Source of the DNA: Nitrospirillum amazonense | GTDB lineage: Bacteria > Pseudomonadota > Alphaproteobacteria > Azospirillales > Azospirillaceae | Assembly (NCBI RefSeq): GCF_007828045.1 | Contig: NZ_VITN01000008.1 | Location: forward strand, 180,541 to 244,540 | Length of the DNA stretch: 64,000 bases | Direction: 5' to 3' | Shown: piece after piece, positions 16,974-25,491 of the stretch | Position numbering within the stretch: position 1 is the first letter of the stretch | How the letters are laid out: the number at the start of each line of letters is the position of its first letter | Made by a program: the position numbers and the translations under genes | Notes under the pieces: generated by a model | Databases searched by the model: none | What the model saw: only the letters and a program-made list of their open reading frames with translations | Told to the model about the DNA's origin: nothing

Positions 16974-17399
16974 ATGTTGGGCTTCACCACCCTGATCGAC
17001 CTCATCACCCACACACCCGACGCCGCCCCCGATATCGCCAAGGCGGACCAGCCGCCGCCGGTGCCGCACGCGGCCGACTGGTCCTTCGCCACGCCGGCCC
17101 ACCTGCCGGCCGGAGGTTCCGTGTGCGTCGACCTCGCCGCCGGCCGGGTGTGGATCAGCGATCCCCGCCGTGCCGGCGACTTCCCCCTGGCGGAGGTGGC
17201 GGTGCAGCCCATCCGGCCGGCCGACATCGCCCGGCCGGAGGCGCTGGCCCAAGTGGTCCTGTGGGCGGGGGAGCCGGTGCCCTGGCGCTACCGCGTCCCC
17301 TGCGCCTCCTGGCGGCAGGCCCGCACCGTGGCGGCGGAATTGGCCCTGGTGCTGGAGCGCGCCGCCGGCGATGAGGGCAGCCGCTGCCTCAGCTTCTGA
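16974..17399 (+). CDS. Hypothetical protein
   Basis: 141 residues from ATG 16974 (MLGFTTLIDLITHTPD); an in-frame start at 16911 would add a Pro/Arg-rich stretch made by the short repeat and is less likely. The protein has no signal peptide or membrane segment. It contains a compact beta-rich middle (GGSVCVDLAAGRVWISDPRR) and a C-terminal helix (ARTVAAELALVLERAAGD). Codon use is normal for the window and a strong terminator follows at 17467, supporting a real gene. I do not recognise the family. Confidence 0.6.
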   Translation: MLGFTTLIDLITHTPDAAPDIAKADQPPPVPHAADWSFATPAHLPAGGSVCVDLAAGRVWISDPRRAGDFPLAEVAVQPIRPADIARPEALAQVVLWAGEPVPWRYRVPCASWRQARTVAAELALVLERAAGDEGSRCLSF

Positions 17400-17466
17400 T
17401 CCTCTCTGCCTTGCAGGCGGGGTACCGCTTCGGCCGGTGCGGCACGAAGATGGGCCCCGCCCTGGG

Positions 17467-17508
17467 TAGGCCGCCGGTCCAGACCCCCCGGCGGCCTATT
17501 CCTTTTGT
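17467..17508 (+). terminator. Rho-independent terminator
   Basis: Perfect 11-base stem TAGGCCGCCGG/CCGGCGGCCTA (17467-17477 and 17488-17498), 10-base loop, then TTCCTTTTGT. It closes the small gene ending at 17399 and insulates the DUF3141 gene. Confidence 0.85.
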
Positions 17509-17622
17509 GCGACGCAAAACCTTCTTCGCGCCTGCGAGAGCGCTTGGTTATACTGCGACCTCGCGGGGTTATCCCTGGCGCCTGAGCGGCCGGCGTATGG
17601 GAAAGACGAAGAGGGAAAGCGG

Positions 17623-20163
17623 ATGGCCTTTACCGACGCGACCGGCCCCAAGGGGCCACTCGAGATGCCCGAGGGCTTTCTTGACCCCAGCAATCATTGG
17701 CCTTTCCGCCTGTGGCAGGACGGACTGGCCTACACGGTCGACGCCTTCCAGCGCACCGCCCTGGTGATGGACGTGCTGCGCCAACGCGGCGCCCAGTACC
17801 ATGAGCACATGGCCCAGACGGCGCCCACGGTGCTCAGCTTCGAAAGCGAGACGGTGCTGGATGGCGCCACCTTGCCCCGGCCGGTGAACTATTCGTTGCA
17901 GCGCATCATCCCGCCGGCGGGCGTCGAGCTGGACCTGAAGAAGCGCCCCTTCGTCATCGTCGATCCCCGCGCCGGCCACGGCCCCGGCATCGGCGGCTTC
18001 AAGTCGGACAGTGAGATCGGCGTGGCCCTGGCCGCCGGCCATCCCTGCTATTTCATCGGCTTCCTGCCGCGTCCGGTGCCGGGCCAGACGGTGGAGGATG
18101 TGATCGCGGCCGAGGCCGCCTGCCTGGAAAAGGTCATCGAGCTGCATCCGGAGGCGGAAGGCAAGCCGGTGGTCATCGGCAACTGCCAGGCCGGCTGGCA
18201 GCTGATGATGACGGCGGCCATCCGCCCCGACCTGTTCGGCCCCATCATCATCGCCGGCACGCCCCTGTCCTTCTGGGCCGGCCATCGCGGGCAGGACCCC
18301 ATGCGCTACAGCGGCGGTCTGCTGGGCGGCAGCTGGCTGACGGCCTTCGCCAGCGACCTGGGCGCCGGCCTGTTCGACGGCGCCTGGCTGGTGCAGAATT
18401 TCGAGAACCTGAACCCCGCCAACACCCTGGTGGGCAAGCAGTACGCCCTGTGGGACAAGGTCGACACCGAGGCGCCGCGCTACCTGGGTTTCGAGAAGTG
18501 GTGGAACGGCCACGTCCTGCTGAACGGCGAGGAAATCCAGTACATCGTCGACAAGCTGTTCGTGGGCAACCGCCTGGCCACCGCCGACATCGTCACCAAG
18601 GACGGCGTGCGCGTGGACCTGCGGGCCATCCGCTCCCCCATCATCGTCTTCTGCTCCAAGGGTGACAACATCTCCCCCCCGCCGCAGGCGCTGGGCTGGA
18701 TTTGCGACCTGTATGAAAGCGTGGACGACATCCGCTGCCACGGCCAGACCATCGTCTACGCCGTGCATGAAAGCGTCGGCCACCTGGGCATCTTCGTCTC
18801 CGCCGCCGTGGCGCGGAAGGAGCATCGCGAGTTCGCGTCCAACATCGACTTCATCGACGTGCTGCCCCCCGGCCTGTACGAGGCGCAGATCCTGCCGGCC
18901 GAGGCCGCCCCCTCCGGCCAGTCGGGGCAGGAGGGCGACCCCAATGTCCTGCGCTTCGCCGCCCGCAGCATCAATGACGTGGCGGCCCATGTCGAACCCC
19001 TGCCGGATGACGAACGCCGCTTCGCTACCGTGTCCCGTCTCTCCCGCGTGACGCTGGGCCTCTACCGCGACCTCGTGCAGCCCTGGGTACGCCAGCTGGT
19101 GGGGGAGACGACAGCGGAAATCCTGCGCGGCCTGCACCCCCTGCGCCTCAGCTATGAACTGTTCTCCGACACCAACCCCTGGCTGAACGGCGTGCCGGAG
19201 CTGGCCGCCGCCGCCCGGCGCGACCGCCGCCCAGTAGGGTCGGAGAACATCTGGCGCAACCTGGAACAGCGGCTGGCCCGCCAGATGGAAACGGCGCTGG
19301 ACGTCTACCGCGACCGCCGCGACGCGACGGCGGAGGCGCTGTTCATGGGCATCTACGGGCATCCGCTGACCCAGGCGCTGTTCGGCCTGAATGCCGACGA
19401 CGCCCCGCCCCGGAGCCATCCCGGCGAAACCCCGGAACACCGCCGCTTCCTGGCGGAACAGGGGGCGGAGCTGCGCCGGCGCCTGCATGAGGGCGGCCTG
19501 CGCGAGGCCGGCATGCGGGCGCTGCTGCATGTGGGGCTGGCGGAGCGCATGGCCGACGCCCGTGGCTTCAACGCCCTGCGCGGCCTGCGCGACATCCATG
19601 GCCGGGGCCTGGAACTGGCGGAGTTCAAGCAACTGGTGCGCGACCAGTTCCTGATGCTGCTGCTCGATCCGGCGGCGGCCCTGGAAACCCTGCCCGAGTT
19701 GCTGGCCGGCGCCACGGCGGAGGAAATCACCCGCCTTTCGGAAGGCCTGGTGATGGTGGGCGGCGCCGCCGGCCCGCTGGACACCAAGGGCCGGGAACGG
19801 CTGGACAGCATGGTCGCCTTGTTCAAGGACCTGGCCGCCAAGGCGCCCAAAGCCCCAGGCGAGGCCTCGGCCGCAGCCACCGCGCCGGCCGTTGCCCCGC
19901 CCGCGCGCGAGGAGCCCGCTGAAGAGCCCCCGGCGGCGCCCAGGCCCCCGGCCAAGCCGGCCGCGGCCAAGGTGCGTCGCGCCAAGGCGGCACCCGCGCC
20001 CAAGGAACCGCCGGCGGCGGAGACCTCCGTCATCACCGACGCGCCTACCTCCCAACCCGTGGACGTGGCGGCGGAGCCCAAGCCCGGCCCCGTGGCCACG
20101 GCCCCGGTGACCGTGCCCAAGCGCGCGCCGGCACCCCGCCGGGCCAAGGCACCGCGCCGGTAA
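17623..20163 (+). CDS. DUF3141 protein, PHA-synthase-like alpha/beta hydrolase
   Basis: 846 residues. The N-terminal two thirds is an alpha/beta hydrolase related to polyhydroxyalkanoate synthases: RPFVIVDPRAGHGPGIGGFK, the nucleophile elbow VIGNCQAGW with Cys (compare GxCxG in PhaC), the acid in SKGDNISPP, and the His in HESVGHLGIF, giving a Cys-Asp-His triad. DUF3141 proteins are also described beside phosphate-acetyl/butyryl transferase and acetate kinase genes, not present here. From about residue 740 the protein becomes a low-complexity Ala/Pro/Lys tail (AAPRPPAKPAAAKVRRAKAA) ending in basic residues, reminiscent of phasin or DNA-binding tails. GAGGGAAA precedes the ATG. Substrate unknown. 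Confidence 0.85.
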   Translation: MAFTDATGPKGPLEMPEGFLDPSNHWPFRLWQDGLAYTVDAFQRTALVMDVLRQRGAQYHEHMAQTAPTVLSFESETVLDGATLPRPVNYSLQRIIPPAGVELDLKKRPFVIVDPRAGHGPGIGGFKSDSEIGVALAAGHPCYFIGFLPRPVPGQTVEDVIAAEAACLEKVIELHPEAEGKPVVIGNCQAGWQLMMTAAIRPDLFGPIIIAGTPLSFWAGHRGQDPMRYSGGLLGGSWLTAFASDLGAGLFDGAWLVQNFENLNPANTLVGKQYALWDKVDTEAPRYLGFEKWWNGHVLLNGEEIQYIVDKLFVGNRLATADIVTKDGVRVDLRAIRSPIIVFCSKGDNISPPPQALGWICDLYESVDDIRCHGQTIVYAVHESVGHLGIFVSAAVARKEHREFASNIDFIDVLPPGLYEAQILPAEAAPSGQSGQEGDPNVLRFAARSINDVAAHVEPLPDDERRFATVSRLSRVTLGLYRDLVQPWVRQLVGETTAEILRGLHPLRLSYELFSDTNPWLNGVPELAAAARRDRRPVGSENIWRNLEQRLARQMETALDVYRDRRDATAEALFMGIYGHPLTQALFGLNADDAPPRSHPGETPEHRRFLAEQGAELRRRLHEGGLREAGMRALLHVGLAERMADARGFNALRGLRDIHGRGLELAEFKQLVRDQFLMLLLDPAAALETLPELLAGATAEEITRLSEGLVMVGGAAGPLDTKGRERLDSMVALFKDLAAKAPKAPGEASAAATAPAVAPPAREEPAEEPPAAPRPPAKPAAAKVRRAKAAPAPKEPPAAETSVITDAPTSQPVDVAAEPKPGPVATAPVTVPKRAPAPRRAKAPRR

Positions 20164-20169
20164 GGGCGG

Positions 20170-21063
20170 CTAGACCGTGACCGCCTTCACCTGATCCGCC
20201 AGCGCGTCCAGCGCCGGCTGGCGGGTGAAGGTGGGGCGGCTGACCAGGCGGATCAGACGTCCGGTCCCGGCGCCGGCCAGGGGGCGGAAGATTACGTCCT
20301 GGCGCCCGGCATGGACCGCCGCCGCCAGGGCCGGCACCAGGGTGGTGCCGTAGCCTGCCGCCACCATGTTCAGCAAGGTTTCCAGGCTGGTGGCCCGCAG
20401 GGACCAGCCGCCGGGGTCGGGCCGGGCGCAGGCGGCCAGGGCCTGGTCGCGCAGGCAGTGGCCATCGGCCAGGACCAGCAGGTCGGGCGCCAGCGCCGCC
20501 TCGTCCACGGCGTCGCCTGTTACGGCGTTCCCAGTTCTGGCCAACGCGTGGTCCGGGGGCAGGGCGGCCAGGAAGCCTTCCTGGAACAAGGGCCGCTCCA
20601 CCAAGTCGTCGCCCGCGACCGGCGTGGCGATCAGGGCGGCGTCCAGCTGGCGTCGGCGCAGCCGTTCCACCACGGCGTCGGTCGTGTCTTCCCACAACTC
20701 CAGCGTCAGGGCCGGGCAGCGCCGGCGCAGGGGCGCGAACACCCGGGGCATGAGATAAGGACCCAGGGTGGGGATGACGCCCAGGGTCAGGGGTCCGGCC
20801 AGCGGGTCGCGGGCCCCCGCCAGCGCCACGATGGCGTCGGCCTCCGCCACCGCCCGGGCGGCGTGGACCAGCACCTCCTCCCCCAGCAGCGTGGGCGCCA
20901 CCCATTTGTTGGTGCGCTCGAACAGAGGGGCGCCCAGTCGCGCCTCCAGCTTGGCCACTTGGCTGCTGAGGGTGGGCTGGCTGACGTTGCAGGCGGCGGC
21001 GGCCCGGCCGAAGTGGCGGTGCTGGGCCACCGCCAGCAGGTATCGCAGGTCACGCAGGTTCAT
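20170..21063 (-). CDS. oxyR: Hydrogen peroxide-sensing LysR regulator OxyR
   Basis: 297 residues. LysR helix-turn-helix (RDLRYLLAVAQHRHFGRAAA, CNVSQPTLSSQVAKLE) and the OxyR redox loop GHCLRDQALAAC: Cys203 and Cys212 are nine residues apart as in E. coli OxyR (199 and 208). Divergent from the catalase gene and separated by a four-part OxyR operator (21093-21129). The start at 21063 gives the standard OxyR N-terminus MNLRDLRYL; the frame runs further upstream but only as antisense of the catalase gene. It should activate katA on peroxide oxidation. Confidence 0.95.
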   Translation of the reverse strand: MNLRDLRYLLAVAQHRHFGRAAAACNVSQPTLSSQVAKLEARLGAPLFERTNKWVAPTLLGEEVLVHAARAVAEADAIVALAGARDPLAGPLTLGVIPTLGPYLMPRVFAPLRRRCPALTLELWEDTTDAVVERLRRRQLDAALIATPVAGDDLVERPLFQEGFLAALPPDHALARTGNAVTGDAVDEAALAPDLLVLADGHCLRDQALAACARPDPGGWSLRATSLETLLNMVAAGYGTTLVPALAAAVHAGRQDVIFRPLAGAGTGRLIRLVSRPTFTRQPALDALADQVKAVTV

Positions 21064-21092
21064 TGGGCTGGTCGCTCGAATGACGGAGAACC

Positions 21093-21129
21093 ATATACGT
21101 GGTCTATCGTCGCGATACAAACAATCGAT
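21093..21129. promoter_or_regulatory. OxyR operator between oxyR and katA
   Basis: ATAT-N7-CTAT-N7-ATAC-N7-CGAT: four tetranucleotide half-contacts at 21093, 21104, 21115 and 21126, each separated by exactly seven bases. The OxyR consensus is ATAG-N7-CTAT-N7-ATAG-N7-CTAT, so 13 of 16 positions match with perfect spacing. It lies 29 bases before the oxyR start codon and 87 before katA, suited to repress oxyR and activate katA. Confidence 0.75.
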
Positions 21130-21216
21130 TTTACGCATGAAGGCCGCACGGCCTACCTTTCCCTTGTCGGGCGCACGGACGCCCCAGCCAATCGATGACG
21201 ACGAGGGACGATAGTC

Positions 21217-22698
21217 ATGACCAGCCAGCCGCCCCGCCTGACCACCACCGCGGGCGCCCCCATCGCCGACAACCAGAACAGCCTGACCGCCGGCCCGCGC
21301 GGCCCCGTCCTGATGCAGGACTACCAACTGATGGAAAAGCTGGCCCACCAGAACCGCGAGCGCATTCCGGAACGGGTGGTGCATGCCAAGGGATGGGGCG
21401 CCTTCGGCACCCTGACCGTCACCCACGACATCACCCGTTACACCCGCGCCAAGGTGTTCGGGGCGGTGGGCAAGAAGACCGACCTGCTGATCCGCTTCTC
21501 CACCGTCGCCGGTGAACTGGGTGCCGCGGATGCCGAGCGCGACGTGCGCGGTTTCGCCGTCAAGTTCTATACCGAGGAAGGCAACTGGGACGTGGTGGGC
21601 AACAACACGCCCGTCTTCTTCATCCGCGACCCGCTGAAATTTCCGGACTTCATCCACACGCAGAAGCGCCATCCCCGCACCAATCTGCGCAGCCCCACCG
21701 CCATGTGGGACTTCTGGTCCCTGTCGCCGGAAAGCCTGCACCAGGTCACCATCCTGATGTCGGATCGCGGCCTGCCGCCCAGCCCGCGCTTCATGAACGG
21801 CTACGGCAGCCACACCTACAGCTTCTGGAACGACCAGGGCGAACGCTTCTGGGTGAAGTTCCATTTCAAGACCCAGCAGGGCCACAAGCACCTGACCAAT
21901 GACGAAGCCGCCCAGGTTGTGGGCCGGTCGCGCGAAAGCTATCAAGAGGACCTGTTCGGCAGCATCGAGGCGGGCGACTTCCCCCGCTGGACCCTGCAGG
22001 TCCAGGTGATGCCCGAGGCCGATGCCGACAAGACGCCCTACAACCCCTTCGACCTGACCAAGGTCTGGCCGCACGCCGACTATCCGCTGATCGACGTGGG
22101 CGTGGTGGAGCTGAACCGCAACCCGGACAACTACTTCGCGGAGATCGAGCAGGCGGCGTTCAGCCCGTCCAACATCGTCCCCGGTATCGGCCACAGCCCG
22201 GACAAGATGCTGCAGGCCCGCATCTTCTCCTACGCCGACGCCCACCGCTATCGCCTGGGCACGCATTACGAGGCGCTGCCGGTGAACCAGCCCAAGTGCC
22301 CGGTGCACCACTATCACAAGGACGGGGCGATGCGCTTCTTCCGCAACGACACCGGCAACCCGGACGCCTATTACGAGCCCAACAGCCTGGGCGGCCCGGC
22401 CCAGGACCCCAGCGTGGCCGAACCGCCGCTGCGCCTGTCGGGCGAGGTGGGCCGCCATGACCACCGCGCCGGCAATGACGACTATAGCCAGCCCCGGGCC
22501 CTGTTCACCCTGATGGACCAGGGCCAGAGGGACCGGCTCTTCGCCAACATCGCCGCCGCCATGCAGGGCGTGCCGCAGACCATCGTGGAGCGCCAGTTGG
22601 GCCACTTCGCCCTGGTCCATGCCGACTACGCGGCGGGTGTGCGCCGGGCCCTGGCCCAGGGCGAGGGCGCCGCCCGGCCAGAGACGGCCATTCCCTGA
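21217..22698 (+). CDS. katA: Monofunctional haem catalase (clade 3, small subunit)
   Basis: 493 residues, the usual length of small-subunit catalases. Distal His56 in [12 protein letters not shown], distal Asn in [14 protein letters not shown], and the proximal haem Tyr in [15 protein letters not shown] are present, so the enzyme should be active in converting hydrogen peroxide to water and oxygen. GAGGGACG precedes the ATG. It is divergent from oxyR and carries an OxyR operator upstream, so it is almost certainly peroxide-induced. A strong terminator (22789-22828) follows. Confidence 0.96.
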   Translation: MTSQPPRLTTTAGAPIADNQNSLTAGPRGPVLMQDYQLMEKLAHQNRERIPERVVHAKGWGAFGTLTVTHDITRYTRAKVFGAVGKKTDLLIRFSTVAGELGAADAERDVRGFAVKFYTEEGNWDVVGNNTPVFFIRDPLKFPDFIHTQKRHPRTNLRSPTAMWDFWSLSPESLHQVTILMSDRGLPPSPRFMNGYGSHTYSFWNDQGERFWVKFHFKTQQGHKHLTNDEAAQVVGRSRESYQEDLFGSIEAGDFPRWTLQVQVMPEADADKTPYNPFDLTKVWPHADYPLIDVGVVELNRNPDNYFAEIEQAAFSPSNIVPGIGHSPDKMLQARIFSYADAHRYRLGTHYEALPVNQPKCPVHHYHKDGAMRFFRNDTGNPDAYYEPNSLGGPAQDPSVAEPPLRLSGEVGRHDHRAGNDDYSQPRALFTLMDQGQRDRLFANIAAAMQGVPQTIVERQLGHFALVHADYAAGVRRALAQGEGAARPETAIP

Positions 22699-22788
22699 TC
22701 CAACCTATCCCACCCTGGCGCCCGTCCCCCAAACCGGCCCTTCCCCATGATCCCCCATCGGGAACCGGCCCTGGCACCAGGGAACTTG

Positions 22789-22828
22789 GTGACCGGGTGT
22801 GCCCAAAAAGCCACCCGGTCACATTTTT
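22789..22828 (+). terminator. Rho-independent terminator after katA
   Basis: Eleven-base perfect stem GTGACCGGGTG/CACCCGGTCAC (22789-22799 and 22812-22822), 12-base A-rich loop, then ATTTTTCTTT. The left arm sequence occurs a second time at 22855-22865, so the right arm could also pair downstream (see findings). Confidence 0.88.
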
Positions 22829-22913
22829 CTTTAACAATCGCGCACTTTCAGGTTGTGACCGGGTGGCCCGGCGGCTTAGCCTCCAGCCCATCACAACAAA
22901 GGGTCATAGTCCG

Positions 22914-23009
22914 ATGCGCCTCGTCACCCAATTCAGCCAGCAAACCGCTGTGCCGCTTGGGGCGGGGCTTTGTCTGTTTATGACAGGGGTTTGGGAGGGT
23001 CACGGCTAA
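22914..23009 (+). CDS. Possible 31-residue small protein or leader peptide between two terminators
   Basis: MRLVTQFSQQTAVPLGAGLC then LFMTGVWEGHG, with AAAGGG about 11 bases upstream of the ATG. It lies between the katA terminator (22789-22828) and another strong terminator (23038-23068), so the interval 22830-23068 behaves as an independent short transcription unit. A TTGTGA at 22853-22858 could be a -35 box. It could be a small protein, the peptide part of an attenuator for the LysE-type gene downstream, or chance coding inside a small RNA. No amino acid is enriched as in classical leader peptides. Confidence 0.35.
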   Translation: MRLVTQFSQQTAVPLGAGLCLFMTGVWEGHG

Positions 23010-23037
23010 GCGCCGTCCCCGACGCACCCGATAACAG

Positions 23038-23068
23038 GCCCCGCGAGCAGCTGCCCGCGGGGCTTTTT
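23038..23068 (+). terminator. Rho-independent terminator before the LysE-family gene
   Basis: Stem GCCCCGCG/CGCGGGGC (23038-23045 and 23056-23063) with a 10-base loop, followed directly by TTTTTGTTGT. No large gene ends shortly before it; the only candidate is the 31-codon ORF ending at 23009, so it terminates a small transcript or acts as an attenuator. Confidence 0.85.
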
Positions 23069-23184
23069 GTTGTGCCCCAATCCCGCCGATGCCGCCGTCC
23101 CGCCCCCGTGCGGGGCGGTGGCGTCACCACCCTGGCAATACCAGCGCGGCGCGGGAACGACCTTTTAAAATTGGGATGGTTCTC

Positions 23185-23907
23185 ATGGACTTGGACACGC
23201 TGATCACCATCGCGCCCAACCTGTTTCTGCCCGCCGCGTTCGCCGGCGTCTTCCTGAAGGCCATGCTGCTGGGCCTGGGTGTGGCGGCGCCGGTGGGCCC
23301 CATGGCCTTCCTGTGCATGCGGCGCACGCTGGCGGGCGGTTGGCGCCTGGGCCTGGCCACCGGGGCCGGCATCGCCACGGGCGACGGCGTCTACGCCGGT
23401 GTCGCCGCCTTGGGTTTGACGGAGGTTTCGGCCTTTGTCACCGACCATGGCCGGCCGCTGCACCTGCTGGCCGGGCTGTTCCTGGGCTGGCTGGCCTATG
23501 CCGCCCTGCGGCCCAAGCCGACCGGCCCAGAAACGCCCAAGGAAGATGGCCGGCCGGCCGCTCTCTCAACCCTGTCCCTGCCGCGCGCCTGGGCGTCCTC
23601 CTTCCTGCTGACCCTGAGCAATCCGCCCACCATCATCGTCTTCGCCGCCATGCTGACGGCCTTCGTCCCCCTCTCAGCCCTTTCGGGGGCGGCCCTTTCC
23701 GGGGTGGAGGTGGCGCGGCTGCGGATCGTCACCACGGTGGCGGGCGTGGCGGCGGGCTCGCTGCTGTGGTGGGTGGTGCTGGTGGCCGGGGTCGCGGCGT
23801 TGCGCGGCATTATGGCGCCGCGCGTGGCCCGGGGGCTGAACGTTGCCGCCGGCCTGGCCTTCCTGGCCTTCGCGGCGGTGGAGCTGCACCGGGCGGCCGC
23901 GTCGTGA
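23185..23907 (+). CDS. LysE/RhtB-family amino acid exporter
   Basis: 240 residues, mostly membrane helices. The family N-terminal signature is present: LGLGVAAPVGPMAFLCMRR and then GLATGAGIATGDGVYAG, with six predicted helices and a charged loop after helix 3 (RPKPTGPETPKEDGR). Members export amino acids or related metabolites across the inner membrane. ATG 23185 has GGGATGG at good distance; ATG 23176 is the alternative. The gene follows a terminator and possible leader ORF, which could mean attenuation control. The substrate cannot be told from sequence. Confidence 0.88.
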   Translation: MDLDTLITIAPNLFLPAAFAGVFLKAMLLGLGVAAPVGPMAFLCMRRTLAGGWRLGLATGAGIATGDGVYAGVAALGLTEVSAFVTDHGRPLHLLAGLFLGWLAYAALRPKPTGPETPKEDGRPAALSTLSLPRAWASSFLLTLSNPPTIIVFAAMLTAFVPLSALSGAALSGVEVARLRIVTTVAGVAAGSLLWWVVLVAGVAALRGIMAPRVARGLNVAAGLAFLAFAAVELHRAAAS

Positions 23908-23925
23908 GGCATGGAGGCTGTGGGG

Positions 23926-24384
23926 TTAGCGGCTGCGGTATCGGGCCAGGACATGCCGGCCCTCGGGGGACATCTTGGGCAGCACCTCCATCATGATGTC
24001 CTCCAGCACCGGGCCGATGGGTTGGCGTTGTTCGCGGGCGTTGGCCATGGCGGCGCGCAGGGCATCGGGGTCCAGCGGCGTGCGGTCGATCTCCGCCCGC
24101 ACCTGGTCCATGGCGGCGGCGAAGCGGCCCTGCGCCGCCTCCAGCTGCGCCATGTGGCTGGCGATGGCCCCGCGCAGCAGGTTGCGGTCCCCCGCCGGCA
24201 GCTGTTCCGCCAACTGTCCCACCAGGGTGGCCAGCGCGTTGCCGGCGGCGGAACGGGCCAGCAAGGGGGGCAGGGTGCCCAGGGCCGCCCGCTGGCGCCA
24301 TTGCTGAGCGCCCACGAAGGCCAGCAGGAACAGGTTCAGGGCCAGGGACAGGGGGAAGAGGAAGCGCAGAACCGGTGACCGCAT
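23926..24384 (-). CDS. Periplasmic heavy-metal sensor-like protein (Spy/CnrX/ZraP type)
   Basis: 152 residues: an N-terminal membrane anchor (FLFPLSLALNLFLLAFVGAQ) and a helical periplasmic domain with heptad-like pattern (QLEAAQGRFAAAMDQVRAEI) and the late MSPEGRHVLARYR, as in the Metal_resist/ CnrX-ZraP group. There are few His or Cys ligands, so metal binding is doubtful. It is the last gene of the hydroxylase / ECF sigma / anti-sigma cluster, 46 bases after the anti-sigma gene, matching CnrX-like sensors that act upstream of an anti-sigma factor. Confidence 0.72.
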   Translation of the reverse strand: MRSPVLRFLFPLSLALNLFLLAFVGAQQWRQRAALGTLPPLLARSAAGNALATLVGQLAEQLPAGDRNLLRGAIASHMAQLEAAQGRFAAAMDQVRAEIDRTPLDPDALRAAMANAREQRQPIGPVLEDIMMEVLPKMSPEGRHVLARYRSR

Positions 24385-24430
24385 GGGGGCGAACCTTTTA
24401 TGGAGAATTGGGCGGACGGGGACGGGGGCG

Positions 24431-24859
24431 CTACTGCACCAGCCAGTCGCCGCCCACGCCGGCCAGGGTGAACAGGGTGGCCAGAGAGGCCGTGGCCGTC
24501 GCCTCGGGCGCGGGCGTCAGCCAGGTGCCGGCCAGCCAGCCGGCCACCGCCATGGTGGCGAAGACGGCGCCGGCCGGCCGCCAGGACAGCCAAGGGGCCG
24601 AGGGGGCAGGAACCTGCTGCCGGCGAATGCGGCGCAAGCTGGCGTCGATGCCGGCCTGGACGCGGGCCGCGCCCGGCGCGTCATCTTCCAGGCCGTCGCC
24701 GGCAGGCGGGCCCCAGCGACGCAAGGCGGCCTCCCACAGGACGCGCGCGTCCGCGTCCTGGGTACGCAGGCGCCGGGCCGCGCGCTGGATCGCCGACGGC
24801 CAGTGATCGATATCCGGCCCGTGGGCCGCCAGCAACTGGGCGAATTCCTCAATGGTCAT
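24431..24859 (-). CDS. Putative membrane anti-sigma factor
   Basis: 142 residues. A cytoplasmic N-terminal part (MTIEEFAQLLAAHGPDIDHW, then basic helices), one membrane helix (WRPAGAVFATMAVAGWLAGT), and a short periplasmic tail. The start overlaps the stop of the ECF sigma gene by four bases (ATGA), the normal arrangement for a sigma/anti-sigma pair. No zinc-binding HxxxCxxC motif is seen, so it is not a ZAS-type anti-sigma. The role is inferred from position and topology rather than a recognised domain. Confidence 0.7.
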   Translation of the reverse strand: MTIEEFAQLLAAHGPDIDHWPSAIQRAARRLRTQDADARVLWEAALRRWGPPAGDGLEDDAPGAARVQAGIDASLRRIRRQQVPAPSAPWLSWRPAGAVFATMAVAGWLAGTWLTPAPEATATASLATLFTLAGVGGDWLVQ

Positions 24860-25491
24860 GGCTCACCCTTCCTTTCAAAAATCTCCTTGCCGCCCTTGAT
24901 CAGCGCCCGTTCCAGCGCACCCCGGGCACGATACAGCAGCGACCAGTAGGCACGCAGGTTCAGGCCCAGCACGGCCGACGCCTGGGGCCCCGGCATTTCC
25001 TGGTAATAGAACAGCACCAGGGCCGCGCGCTGCTTTTCCGGCAGGCTGGCCAGGGCGTCGCGCACGCGCCGCTGTTCCGATCGGCGCTCCATCGTCTCGG
25101 CGGCCCCCTCGCTGGGATCGGCCACGTCCATCGCCGCCTCCAGCGGGGCATGCCGGCGGCCGCGCAGGCGGTCGAGACACAGCCGGTAGGTCACGGTGTA
25201 AAGCCAGGTGGACAGCTGGGCCCGGCCGGGCGTCCAGCGGGCCGCATGGTTCCACACCCGCACCAGCACCTCCTGCGCCACGTCGTCCGCCTCCGCCTCC
25301 GAGGTGAGCAGGCGCTTGGCCAGCCGCCAGGTGGCCGCGTAGTGGCGCTGGCCGACCTGGCGCAGCGCCCGCTCGTCCCCCTGGGCGACACGGGCCATCA
25401 GGGTGTCGTCGTCCGCCCCATCATCTCCATTGGTGGCGGGCAGGCGGCTCCAGGGCTGCTGGCCTGTCACGGGATGTCCTGTCGCAAGCAC
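24856..25491 (-). CDS. ECF (extracytoplasmic function) RNA polymerase sigma factor
   Basis: 211 residues. Region 2: LMARVAQGDERALRQVGQRH then LLTSEAEADDVAQEVLVRVW and WLYTVTYRLCLDRLRGRRH; region 4: RDALASLPEKQRAALVLFYY then QEMPGPQASAVLGLNLRAYW and LLYRARGAL. This is a normal RpoE-like ECF factor. Its start lies 25 bases inside the upstream hydroxylase gene; a later in-frame ATG at 25398 would remove the overlap but leaves region 2 only just complete. The downstream gene overlaps by ATGA. The locus promoter at 26376-26404 shares its motif with the divergent promoter at 26437-26465, so the factor probably drives both. Confidence 0.92.
   Translation of the reverse strand: MLATGHPVTGQQPWSRLPATNGDDGADDDTLMARVAQGDERALRQVGQRHYAATWRLAKRLLTSEAEADDVAQEVLVRVWNHAARWTPGRAQLSTWLYTVTYRLCLDRLRGRRHAPLEAAMDVADPSEGAAETMERRSEQRRVRDALASLPEKQRAALVLFYYQEMPGPQASAVLGLNLRAYWSLLYRARGALERALIKGGKEIFERKGEP

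Noticed and set aside
17569..20055. 828-codon open frame on the minus strand across the DUF3141 gene
   Set aside because: A shadow of a GC-rich gene: stop codons are rare in the antisense frame, the composition is Gly/Arg/Gln/His-rich, and no family pattern appears.
21064..22620. Long N-terminal extension of oxyR across katA
   Set aside because: The frame is open only because it is antisense to katA; OxyR homology begins at 21063 (MNLRDLRYL) and the operator lies upstream of that point.
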